Part shown: one piece after another, positions 17,413-25,419 of the stretch
Numbering within the stretch: position 1 is the first letter of the stretch
Layout: every line of letters starts with the position of its first letter
DNA from: Halorubrum coriense DSM 10284
GTDB lineage: Archaea > Halobacteriota > Halobacteria > Halobacteriales > Haloferacaceae
Direction: 5' to 3'
Assembly: GCF_000337035.1 (NCBI RefSeq)
Contig: NZ_AOJL01000026.1
Span: 62,001 to 126,000, forward strand
Length of the DNA stretch: 64,000 bases
Program-made: the position numbers and the translations under genes
Notes under the pieces: generated by a model
The model's input: the letters and a program-made list of their open reading frames with translations, nothing else
Database searches by the model: none
What the model was told of the DNA's origin: nothing

Positions 17413-17957
17413 CCGACGAGTTTCTGACCGAGGGGTTGCGTTCGGATCGCTACCTGAAGGCACTCCAACTGATTTCGCAGTTTGAAGACGAGATCGAGGC
17501 ACGCCTCCGCGTGTTCGACCAAGCGTTGGTCGACGAACAGCCGGAACTTTTCGACCCGGGGACGGATATTAGCGTGAAGACCAATCGAAGCACCGGGTCG
17601 GCGCTCACGATCCATCGCATTAATCACGAGATGGAGGGGCCGAAGGCACCGGCGGATCGCAGGCAGCGACTGAATGTACACCTGTATTGGATGTCCCCGA
17701 CGGAATACGATCGGACCGATGTCGACGGTGCGTTGCGAGCGTTCGGCTACAAAGTCAAAGGTGCTGACGAAGCTGTTGACCAAGCGGTTGTTGACCGCAC
17801 GAGAGCGGAAGACTGGTCGCTTTCAACCTCCGACAACCCCTATGACTCGAACGCAGTTTTCTACAAACATATCGGATCAGTCGACGAACTTGAGGCGGCG
17901 CAGGCAGAGCTCGTTGACCACTTCGCTACATTTGGTGGACGGTACAGCGGGGACTGA
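17409..17957 (+). CDS. uncharacterised partner of the PD-(D/E)XK protein
   Basis: 182 residues, start fixed by the ATGA overlap with the upstream gene. The sequence is acidic with an N-terminal helix (YLKALQLISQFEDEIEARLR) and beta-rich centre (LTIHRINHEMEG, LNVHLYWMSP). No known family is recognised. Translational coupling suggests it is a subunit, specificity factor or inhibitor of the nuclease. Confidence 0.75.
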   Translation: MTDEFLTEGLRSDRYLKALQLISQFEDEIEARLRVFDQALVDEQPELFDPGTDISVKTNRSTGSALTIHRINHEMEGPKAPADRRQRLNVHLYWMSPTEYDRTDVDGALRAFGYKVKGADEAVDQAVVDRTRAEDWSLSTSDNPYDSNAVFYKHIGSVDELEAAQAELVDHFATFGGRYSGD

Positions 17958-18063
17958 AGCCGGGCAGTTTACCGTTGATCATGACTTCGGGCGAAACAAG
18001 CTCAATTAGGGTAATCAGTCACAAACATATTATATGTGAACTGGTCAGTTAGCATAACAGTCG

Positions 18064-19143
18064 ATGTCCCTCCAATATGACGGTGGAGATCGAATCCGAA
18101 ATCCGGACCGTACTGATTACCAGGTGGGGAACCGATTCAAAAAGATTCTAGAGACACTCCCAGATTCGACGGTCCCGAAAGCGTTGGTGATAGTCGGGAT
18201 TCTGACTCGTGAGCTAACCCCTGTCGATGTCGATCCGTCAGCGCATCGGGACAAAGCAGCGACGATTACAGACCCACCGTCTGCTGAGGTACCCGTTGAG
18301 ACGGTTCAGCGAACTCTCTGGTTGCTCAGCGAGGTTCGGGGATCACTATCTACGGAGCGTAAACAAGCGGTCGGAACGATACTCTCCGCTTCGGGTTTGA
18401 ACACGCCAGAAGGGTCTGAGTCCGAGAGGGCCCAAACGAGCGAGACGGGCGAGAGTGTCGACTCGAACGTCGATAGTTCGAACCCGACTACGGGGGACAT
18501 ACACGAAGACGAAGGCGGGCAAAACAATCTTGAGAAAAACTACGAGTGTGAGTTTTGTGCGGAGCCATTTGCTAGGGAGCGTGAGTTGATGTCTCATCTA
18601 ACGTCGTGTACTGAGCGGCCCGATGGTGCTCGCTTCGGGTGCGACCACTGTGACCGCACATACCACTCTCAGCACGCAGTCGACCGCCACGTCGAACGCA
18701 CTCATGATCCGGAGCCAGAGGAGAAAACAGTGCATCGCTGCGCTGACTGTGGCAATGAGTTCGATGCGCCGATGGATCTCCTCAGGCACAGGGCGAGTCA
18801 CACGGGACACTCGAACGATACCGCTGACACGGACGATTCCTCAGCACCAACTGGTGGACAGCAGCTGAACGACGAATTCGTGGCTCGAGACGATGTTGGT
18901 GTTGTTGACCACTCTAATCCGGAGGATGGCTATGGGTTCATTTCGACAAGTGAGGTGACTGATGATGTCTTCTTCCACGTGAGCAACGTTGCAGGTCGAT
19001 TCCCCACAGAGGATGACCTACTACAGTATGATATCCGTGAGACCGATCGTGGGTACGAAGCGGTCGATATCGAGCACAAAAAACGAGCAGAGTCAGTAAC
19101 CGACCCATTCGCCAGTACACGTACGCGCTGGGGAGGGAATTGA
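18064..19143 (+). CDS. C2H2 zinc-finger and cold-shock-domain fusion protein
   Basis: 359 residues. After an unrecognised N-terminal region (1-115) and an acidic linker come three fingers: C162/C165/H178/C183 (the fourth ligand is Cys), C193/C196/H209/H214 and C226/C229/H242/H246. A cold-shock domain follows at about 278-337, with the RNA-binding motifs YGFIS and VFFHV. This combination would bind single-stranded nucleic acid, RNA in particular. An AT-rich upstream tract (ACATATTATATGT) suggests its own promoter. Arrays of C2H2 fingers joined to a CSD are unusual in archaea. Function beyond nucleic-acid binding is unknown. Confidence 0.8.
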   Translation: MSLQYDGGDRIRNPDRTDYQVGNRFKKILETLPDSTVPKALVIVGILTRELTPVDVDPSAHRDKAATITDPPSAEVPVETVQRTLWLLSEVRGSLSTERKQAVGTILSASGLNTPEGSESERAQTSETGESVDSNVDSSNPTTGDIHEDEGGQNNLEKNYECEFCAEPFARERELMSHLTSCTERPDGARFGCDHCDRTYHSQHAVDRHVERTHDPEPEEKTVHRCADCGNEFDAPMDLLRHRASHTGHSNDTADTDDSSAPTGGQQLNDEFVARDDVGVVDHSNPEDGYGFISTSEVTDDVFFHVSNVAGRFPTEDDLLQYDIRETDRGYEAVDIEHKKRAESVTDPFASTRTRWGGN

Positions 19144-19150
19144 TTTCAGA

Positions 19151-19166
19151 GGCTCTGTTGAAATCC
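19151..19166. repeat. 16-bp transposon-end-like sequence, copy 2 (inverted)
   Basis: GGCTCTGTTGAAATCC is the exact reverse complement of the copy at 7380-7395 and the imperfect inverted partner of 19493-19508. Confidence 0.5.
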
Positions 19167-19275
19167 TATTTTCAGACATAAATTGCGATGAAACACCCGG
19201 TCGCTGAAGGGTGCGTGCTGACCGGATCTACCATCCCATCATAAGTATTATCGTTACTACTCTTCATCCGTATGT

Positions 19276-19446
19276 ATGAGTACACTTACTGATCGACGGT
19301 TCCTCCTATTCTGTGCTATTTCTGCTTTTATTGGCGTTCCTGCTGCGGTTTGGCAATTTCCTAACGACGGAATAATGATGCTCATCGTTCCGATTGTCAT
19401 ATTAATCATCTTGATGTTTGCCGATGGATATGCAACTTCAACTTGA
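19276..19446 (+). CDS. 56-residue protein with two membrane segments
   Basis: ATG at 19276, TGA at 19444-19446. After a short polar start (MSTLTDRR) come two hydrophobic segments, about residues 9-27 and 33-48, separated by a FPNDG turn. TATA-like AT-rich sequence lies 20-35 bp upstream, consistent with a leaderless or short-leader transcript. No family is recognised. It sits within the interval bounded by inverted 16-bp repeats. Small two-TM proteins in defence islands can be toxins, but nothing here shows toxicity. Confidence 0.55.
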   Translation: MSTLTDRRFLLFCAISAFIGVPAAVWQFPNDGIMMLIVPIVILIILMFADGYATST

Positions 19447-19872
19447 GTCCCCTGTACTGACGACACTCCGGTCAGAATGTATCACATCCTAAGGGTTTCA
19501 ACAGACCCGATAGAGTGTGATTCAGACCTATCAAAACGAATCCGCTAGGGATAGCTTGAGTCGCCTGCTTACAACCATTTACACTCGGGACACCCCCTCC
19601 CCCCCTCCCCCTAGGAGACAATCGTTGGAGGAGAGATTCAGTTCGAACGCGATCAGTACCAGTTTCGAGCATCATCTCCATCAGAACTCTACCAAAATGA
19701 GACCTTGTTCAGGTCGATGATGATATGCGACTTTTCGATGGCTAGTTACGTTTTCTCAGGTCGCTTAACTGCTCTCTACAGACCTTCCTGATTTTGTCGA
19801 GGTGCCTTTGGGGGACCGAAGATACTCTACTACCACTCCACGGCACGGGTTTATTCGTCGCAGACGGATGGC
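19447..19872. other. gene-free interval upstream of PLD-ATPase
   Basis: It contains the repeat end at 19493-19508 and a C-rich tract around 19592-19612. The last 60 bases before the ATG carry no clear TATA box that I can defend. The open frames in it have poor coding character. Confidence 0.45.
19493..19508. repeat. 16-bp transposon-end-like sequence, copy 3
   Basis: GGGTTTCAACAGACCC differs by one base from 22358-22373; the pair lies as direct repeats on either side of the PLD-ATPase gene. Confidence 0.5.
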
Positions 19873-22155
19873 ATGTTTATGGACGAACTGACGGCGAACA
19901 TCTCGTTTGATCGGTTCGCAGATATGCCAGAATTCTACGGGTCAGGTGCGGCGAAGTACCGGTTAGCGATGGTGAAAAGCCGTGATGACTTCTTAGAGTT
20001 GTTCGAAGGCGCAGACCACGTGGACGCAGTGACGTACGCGGAGACGCCTGAACTGATGGTGCAGATGCTGACCGAGTACGGTATCGGGTCGCTCGACGTG
20101 CTCATCGGAAACGCCGACGATTACGCCGATCAGGTGAACGAAGTGGCGACGGCCCGGTCATTGGTACAGCTCCGGCAGGACGACCGGCTCGTCGTGCGTC
20201 TGAAGAATCGGAAGACGGTACACTCGAAGATCTACCGGATCGTCATGCCGGACGACACGGTGAAACTCGTTCAAGGGTCGGCGAATCTGTCGCGGAATTC
20301 GTGGGAGTACCACACAAATCAGATCTCGGTGATGACGACGGAACTCGGCACGGAGTTGGACGAGTCGTTCGAACGGTTCATCGATCAATACCGAGAGGGG
20401 TACAGTAGCCAGACGCTGCTCGAGGGACTGGTCGAAGCGCTCGAAGACGCGGATTCTCCCGAAGAGCGTGAAAATCGGATCGAGTACTGGGTCGGAGCCG
20501 GCGACCTTGACGTGAGTGACACGGCCGCGCTGAATCAGGACGCCGTGGAGGATCTGAAAGCGGTCGCGGATCACGTCACGGCGGTCGTTGATGACCCTGA
20601 CGAGGCCGATGAAACAGTTGCGTTCGTCGAAGATCCGGACACCGCTGATCGAACCGTCGTCGAACCAGAGGAGACCGAAGGAGAGGAGTCCGACGAACCC
20701 GCCGGCGAGGAGACGGAACCGGACGTGGGGCTCGTCGAATCAGAGCACGAAACCGGGCTGACGGACACGCTCGATCGTCCTCGTGTCAGGACGCCTGACG
20801 AGCGGATACGGATGGGGACGAGCAAGGTCGATAAGGACACGGCGGACGAGTTCGGGGCGAGTCTCCGGGATCGCGGCGCAACCATTGAGGATCACAGCAT
20901 CACCGCGCCGCTCAGCGCGTACAACACACAGGTGAAGGAATCGACGGCGATTCCGACGATGACGGTGTTGCCGGACGCGGAGCAAGTCGTGATCGGTGAG
21001 CAAGACGAGATGATCCTCGTCGCTACCGAGGAACCGACTCCTGCGGTGTTGGATCACTGCCTCGAAACGATCGAGGACTACATCGAGACCGTCGAAAACC
21101 ACGGTCACACGCAGTCCGAGACGGCGGTGATGGCACAGATGTACGAAGCGTTTCTCTACGGATTCTGGGCCCCGTTCGCAAACCAGTACGCCGAAGCCAT
21201 GTCATCGCCATCCCGTACACTCGATAACGTACTCCAACACCTGTACATCGAAGGGAAGAGCGACGCCGGGAAGGACAAACTCACCGAGTACATCCTCCGA
21301 CTGGTCTCAGACAACACCGTGATTTCCGGGGTGGACGCCGACGACGTCGGCGTCAAAGAGATCCGCGGGATTCGAGAGTGGAACACGAGCTTCCCGTACG
21401 CCATCATCGACGCGGAGAAAGAGAAGATACAGCGGTGGAGCCCGATCCGGAACTACTGGGGCGATTGGACGCCGACGAGCGTCGATCAGCCGTGCCTGAT
21501 TTTCACGACGAACGATGCGCTCCCGAAATCTGAGTTCCGGAACAGAATGAAGATTCTCAGCATGGACGTGTCGTTCCCGTCAAACCCAGAGGATCCGGGA
21601 TTCCGCGAGGCGCAAGAAGACCTCGCAGACGTACTCGAACGGCAGAATCCTATCTTCAGTTACGTCGCGCGACGCATGCTCACCGACAAGCCGTGGACTG
21701 ACGGGAACGGTACGATCGAAGACGTCCGTGGTATCGTTCGGGAGTTCTACAAAGAGGCCGGAAGAGAGCAACCGGAGTACTTCCCTGCCGACGAACCTGC
21801 TGAGAAAACGTACGACACGGGGCGGCTCAAATGGCAACGCGACATTCAGGGCGGTCGAGTCACGTTCGAATCAGAGCCCGACGCGATCACGGCTGATTTC
21901 GACCGCGAGGAGTACGAGGTGTACGACTACGAGAAGCGACTCCCCAAGCGGTTCATGTCGGAGAAGTCCTCTACGAGCGTGTACATCGGCGCACCGGACG
22001 AATTCGCAGAGTGGATCGGGTACTCCGTCGAAGATCTCCTCGGGAATCCCGCGGAGACCGAGACGCGGCCAGAACCCCAAGCAGAAAACGAAACTGACGC
22101 CAGTAACGCCGACGAGTCAAGCGGGTTCCTCTCCCGGCTTCTCGGCAGGTCATAG
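19873..22155 (+). CDS. PLD-family nuclease fused to a P-loop ATPase-like domain
   Basis: 760 residues. The N-terminal 180 residues are phospholipase D-like: H117-S-K119 followed by GSANLSRN at 135-142, the HKD-type nuclease motif found in several restriction and defence nucleases. An acidic linker (about 235-310) leads to a helical region. A P-loop-like sequence GKSDAGKD is at 461-468, with Asp where Ser/Thr is usual. IIDAEKEK and CLIFTTND follow, as in AAA+/SF3-type ATPases. The C-terminus is acidic. One HKD motif suggests it dimerises. ATP-driven DNA or RNA restriction is inferred. Confidence 0.75.
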   Translation: MFMDELTANISFDRFADMPEFYGSGAAKYRLAMVKSRDDFLELFEGADHVDAVTYAETPELMVQMLTEYGIGSLDVLIGNADDYADQVNEVATARSLVQLRQDDRLVVRLKNRKTVHSKIYRIVMPDDTVKLVQGSANLSRNSWEYHTNQISVMTTELGTELDESFERFIDQYREGYSSQTLLEGLVEALEDADSPEERENRIEYWVGAGDLDVSDTAALNQDAVEDLKAVADHVTAVVDDPDEADETVAFVEDPDTADRTVVEPEETEGEESDEPAGEETEPDVGLVESEHETGLTDTLDRPRVRTPDERIRMGTSKVDKDTADEFGASLRDRGATIEDHSITAPLSAYNTQVKESTAIPTMTVLPDAEQVVIGEQDEMILVATEEPTPAVLDHCLETIEDYIETVENHGHTQSETAVMAQMYEAFLYGFWAPFANQYAEAMSSPSRTLDNVLQHLYIEGKSDAGKDKLTEYILRLVSDNTVISGVDADDVGVKEIRGIREWNTSFPYAIIDAEKEKIQRWSPIRNYWGDWTPTSVDQPCLIFTTNDALPKSEFRNRMKILSMDVSFPSNPEDPGFREAQEDLADVLERQNPIFSYVARRMLTDKPWTDGNGTIEDVRGIVREFYKEAGREQPEYFPADEPAEKTYDTGRLKWQRDIQGGRVTFESEPDAITADFDREEYEVYDYEKRLPKRFMSEKSSTSVYIGAPDEFAEWIGYSVEDLLGNPAETETRPEPQAENETDASNADESSGFLSRLLGRS

Positions 22156-22280
22156 CGACCGCAGCGTCGGAGCGTTTCGGGAGGTTTCCGTCAGAATACC
22201 TCGAACTCGGCACGATACACGCACACGCTTCTCTGTCCGCCAACCGTGGGACCTCATATTGGTCCTAAAATCGGAACGGT

Positions 22281-22321
22281 ATTTCAGAAATGACGATTTC
22301 AGAAATCGTCGTTTCCGAAAC
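22281..22321. promoter_or_regulatory. three phased TTTCNGAAA palindromes
   Basis: ATTTCAGAAAT (22281-22291), GACGATTTCAGAAATCGTC (perfect 9-bp arms, wider span 22292-22310) and GTTTCCGAAAC (22311-22321) have centres at 22286, 22301 and 22316, exactly 15 bp apart. They lie 88-128 bp before the Mrr-like gene and after the PLD gene. Regular spacing suggests a cooperative operator; the protein is unknown. Confidence 0.55.
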
Positions 22322-22357
22322 TGGGAACTCCATCTGTGAGGGCGTGTTACTTGGAGA

Positions 22358-22373
22358 GGGTTTCAATAGACCC
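22358..22373. repeat. 16-bp transposon-end-like sequence, copy 4
   Basis: GGGTTTCAATAGACCC matches 19493-19508 except at one base and lies 36 bp upstream of the Mrr-like gene. Confidence 0.5.
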
Positions 22374-22408
22374 TTTACAGCGGAACTGACACAATTGGAG
22401 TACGCTAG

Positions 22409-23773
22409 ATGCCCGTCTTAGATGATCTCTCCGGATTCGAGTTCGAGGACGTGATGGAGGACGTCTTCCGGAACCTCGGGTACGAGAACGTCCGGCAGGC
22501 GGAACGGACCGCCGACGAGGGGCGCGATATCCTGATGGAAGAGGTCGTTGACGGGACTCGGCGCGGTGTCGTCGTCGAGTGTAAGCACACGGGAACCGTC
22601 GGGCGACCGGTCGTACAGAAGCTACACTCCGCGATTGCGACCTTCGAGTTCGACGGGCCGAAACGCGGGATGGTGGCAACGACCGGTCGATTCACCGGCC
22701 CGGCCATCGAGTACGCCCAGCGGCTTCGGCGGAACGACGACCCGTACCCAATCGAACTGATCGACGGCGAGGACCTGCGTGAGATCGCTGACGAGATCGG
22801 GTTGGACCTGTACAACGGTCGGATAGAAATCCTGTGCGACGAGACGCTCCGGCCGTACGATCCGGCGACGTCGGTGACGGCACCGGTCGAGGAAGCGTTC
22901 CACGACATCGAAAACATCGAGTCAGCGGACCTTCCCGCGCCGCACTCTCACGTCACCTTCCGGCCGGTCGTTGCTGTGACAGCGGACACGAACGGGGTCT
23001 TCGAAACGTCGGTCGGCGTGATTCATCGGGTCAACGACCGGTCTCGGTTCGTTGTCCACGCCGAACGCGGCCACCCGAAAACCGCTGCGGGTGATGTCTC
23101 GAACCTCGTGTTGGAGAACCTCCACGCGACCGTCGATCTCGACGCGGAGCAGTTCGAAGATCAATTCGATGTGGTCGAAGAGCGCCGATTCGGGCAGACA
23201 CAGACCGAGTACAAAGACTGGGCCGTCGACCGGGTCAGAGAACGCCACACGACGACGGTCTCCTACACGGGAGACAACAACGTCACGTACACGAAAACGT
23301 GCGAACCGAAGCGCTCCGACATTTCGGTACAGTCGATCGAACCGGTGTACCTCCCAGAGATTCGGCAGACGACTGAACTACGGGAATACACGTATCCGTA
23401 CGAGTACTTCACAGCCGGACCGTCACGCGTCACGAGCGAAGATGGGATTCATCGATGCGTTCACTGCGATACAGCTGGCACTGATAACGACTACACGTAC
23501 TGCGCGAACTGCGGGAGTATCAACTGCGACTCGCATATCAAGACCGAACGGTTGGAGGGAACTCCCGTCTGTACCGGGTGCGCGGTGACCGAGCGCTTCG
23601 CGTTCAAGACCAAGTACTTCTACGACGCGGAGAATCGAGACGCGTTCCGCGAAGAGTACGAATCGATGCCGTTCTACGAGAAAGCGATGGAGAACACACC
23701 GCTCGCCGTCGGCACGGCCGCCGTAGTCGTACTCGTCTTACTCGGAGTCCTGATCAGTCTCGGGGGGATATAA
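22409..23773 (+). CDS. Mrr-like restriction endonuclease with zinc ribbon and C-terminal membrane anchor
   Basis: 454 residues. The N-terminus is an Mrr-type PD-(D/E)XK domain: FEFEDVMEDVFRNLGYENV, D40 in DEGRDILM, and E57-C-K59 in GVVVECKH, with the GTVGRPVVQKLHSAI helix typical of Mrr. The middle (about 150-340) is beta-rich and unrecognised. Paired CxxC motifs around 349-390 form a zinc ribbon or two. The last 25 residues are a hydrophobic transmembrane segment, so the nuclease would be held at the membrane. Mrr enzymes cut modified or stressed DNA. Together with the upstream PLD-ATPase it may form one defence locus. Confidence 0.8.
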   Translation: MPVLDDLSGFEFEDVMEDVFRNLGYENVRQAERTADEGRDILMEEVVDGTRRGVVVECKHTGTVGRPVVQKLHSAIATFEFDGPKRGMVATTGRFTGPAIEYAQRLRRNDDPYPIELIDGEDLREIADEIGLDLYNGRIEILCDETLRPYDPATSVTAPVEEAFHDIENIESADLPAPHSHVTFRPVVAVTADTNGVFETSVGVIHRVNDRSRFVVHAERGHPKTAAGDVSNLVLENLHATVDLDAEQFEDQFDVVEERRFGQTQTEYKDWAVDRVRERHTTTVSYTGDNNVTYTKTCEPKRSDISVQSIEPVYLPEIRQTTELREYTYPYEYFTAGPSRVTSEDGIHRCVHCDTAGTDNDYTYCANCGSINCDSHIKTERLEGTPVCTGCAVTERFAFKTKYFYDAENRDAFREEYESMPFYEKAMENTPLAVGTAAVVVLVLLGVLISLGGI

Positions 23774-24112
23774 CCCGGTTAGCCCGCGTGTAGTTTCGTT
23801 TATAAGTGCAATCGGCAATTCGTTATTGGAACAGGGGTGGGCACCGAATACAACCCGTCGCTTATATAAACGGACGACGGAATCGCCGAAACCGGATCGT
23901 TGCCCGTCGTTGTCTCGACGGGCAGTCACGCGGGTCGCCCATCCCCCGGTCAGAAATCGATCCGCCGAGTCGAATATTACTCTAGGGCAATTACCTGGGT
24001 CCCTCTTTAACCTGCAGACCATATGGTTGCTCACACGACGAAAAAACGGAGTTTCAGACGTCGGATCTGAACGAGGGGGGATCAATGCCGCACAGGCAAA
24101 GGTAGCCCTCTC
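23774..24112. other. gene-free junction region
   Basis: No gene, tRNA or clear repeat was recognised. TATA-like tracts (TTTATAAGT near 23799 and TTATATAAA near 23863) are present without a following gene. Similarity to the ADP-ribosylglycohydrolase begins abruptly at 24113, so this looks like a rearrangement junction. Confidence 0.45.
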
Positions 24113-24406
24113 ACGGCGCTTCAACCCCTCGTTCGTGGCGATTCACCAGACACGTTGGAGACGTCGGGATACGTCGTTCACTCGCTACAAACGGCGCTCC
24201 ACGATGGGCTGTTCACTGAGAGTGTTGAGGAAGCAATCGTGACTGCGGTCAATCGCGGCGGAGACACCGATACGATTGGGGCGATTGCGGGTACGGCCGC
24301 AGGTGCGCGGTTCGGGGCGTCACAGCTTCCGGAGCGGTGGATGAGTGCCATCGATGAAGTTGGGGAACTCGAATCGGTGGCAACACAGCTTGTGGAAGCA
24401 GAGTGA
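24113..24406 (+). pseudogene. truncated ADP-ribosylglycohydrolase, C-terminal fragment
   Basis: These 294 bases align without gaps to 15892-16185, the last 97 codons of the intact gene; I count about 51 mismatches, most at third codon positions. The fragment keeps the RGGDTDTIGAIAG metal motif and the stop, but the N-terminal two thirds are absent and no proper start exists. The synonymous-rich divergence means the copy came from a once-functional homologue, not from a recent local duplication. Confidence 0.85.
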
Positions 24407-24720
24407 ATTCTGGGTAGGTATCAGCGAGTCGGATATCAAACACCTATCTCAATGAGCTAGTGGTAGCTGCCGAGAAAAGAAGGGTAGTTCACTCTGTGTC
24501 GGTGTGTACTTCCGGGAGATGTGGCGCTATTCAAAGGATTTTGTGTTGAGACTACATCTCGGGTGAGCGGAGCGAAGTTACAAGTACATCGGAAGCTGGG
24601 GCGCGAGCATCTGACATCGACTCAAGGGTGACCAAACGTCGTGGATTACAAAAGAAAGTTCTGCTCGGAGTTTTCTAGTGGTTAGAGAACCGGCTACATA
24701 TCGGCTCTATAGCGGGAATG
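24407..24720. other. gene-free right border of the island
   Basis: No coding frame or RNA gene is supported here. Composition is intermediate between the AT-richer island and the GC-rich core that starts at the ferredoxin gene. No direct repeat or tRNA marks an attachment site. Confidence 0.4.
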
Positions 24721-24760
24721 TCGCGGATGCGGAATCAAAGCTGATTCCGAAGAGCCGCGA
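24721..24760 (-). terminator. two-tier hairpin downstream of ferredoxin gene
   Basis: An inner perfect stem GGAATCA/TGATTCC (24731-24737, 24742-24748, loop AAGC) is enclosed by an outer stem TCGCGG/CCGCGA (24721-24726, 24755-24760). It lies 29-68 nt past the ferredoxin stop. Termination or 3'-end stabilisation of this highly expressed gene is inferred. Confidence 0.45.
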
Positions 24761-24788
24761 TTGTTTAACGAGGGTTTTACGCTGCTGC

Positions 24789-25178
24789 TTAGATGACGCG
24801 GTTCTGCAGGTAGTCGAGGTGTTTCGCGTTGTAGACGATCTTGACCTCGTCGGTGGCCGGGCTGCCGATACAGGTGAGACGGACGTTCTTCTCTTCGACT
24901 TCCTCGTCGGAGAGGATCTGCTGCATGTCCATCTCGATGTCGCCTTCCTTGACGATGGAGGCGCAGTTCGCGCACGCGCCGGCGCGGCACGAGAAGGGCC
25001 AGTCGTAGCCCTGGGCCTCGGCCGATTCGAGGATGTATTCGCCCTGGTTCACTTCGAGGGTACCGTAGTCCTCTCCGTCGAGGCCGGCGTCGGCGGCCTC
25101 CTCGAAGAGGTCGTCGTCGTCCATCGACCAGCCGTGGTCGTCGAGCACTTCGTAGTTGAGGTATTCTACTGTGGGCAT
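24789..25178 (-). CDS. fdx: 2Fe-2S ferredoxin, haloarchaeal plant-type
   Basis: 129 residues, start at [10 protein letters not shown] as in other haloarchaeal ferredoxins; the longer upstream frame is not needed. The cluster ligands are in CRAGACANC and the later LTCIG. The acidic N-terminal extension ([20 protein letters not shown]) is the halophile-specific insertion. It is the main one-electron carrier for the 2-oxoacid:ferredoxin oxidoreductases in these organisms. It sits at the right border of the accessory island and is core chromosome. Confidence 0.95.
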   Translation of the reverse strand: MPTVEYLNYEVLDDHGWSMDDDDLFEEAADAGLDGEDYGTLEVNQGEYILESAEAQGYDWPFSCRAGACANCASIVKEGDIEMDMQQILSDEEVEEKNVRLTCIGSPATDEVKIVYNAKHLDYLQNRVI

Positions 25179-25419
25179 CACCAGATGGTTTGAAGCCCAC
25201 GTCATTAGGCTTTGCTGTTCCATGGCCGGTGCCCCCCGAGAGAGCGCGGCGCGACCGAACACGTTCGTCTCGGTTCGGCGTCGAAATCGGCCGTCTGACG
25301 GCCCGTTTCGGCCGCGCTCGTCTGACGGAGTCGCCCGCGGCGATTCGGGTGACAACCGGTTATCACGACTGATACGCCGTGAGTAATAATAAATACCGTA
25401 CGGTGCTCAGGACGTATCG

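Larger units (their letters stand above)
19151..19508. mobile_element. possible MITE or decayed insertion element
   Basis: A 358-bp interval is bounded by 16-bp imperfect inverted repeats (GGCTCTGTTGAAATCC and the complement of GGGTTTCAACAGACCC). It contains one tiny membrane-protein frame but no transposase. A target-site duplication could not be recognised, so the boundaries are tentative. A chance pairing of separate solo ends is the alternative. Confidence 0.35.

Noticed and set aside
23826-24242. Plus-strand frame before the truncated ADP-ribosylglycohydrolase
   Set aside because: It reads through the pseudogene in the wrong frame and has no protein-like features.
1-24700. CRISPR array associated with the RAMP genes
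   Set aside because: I saw no regularly spaced direct repeats of CRISPR length with unique spacers, and no cas1, cas2, cas3 or cas10-like gene in the window.
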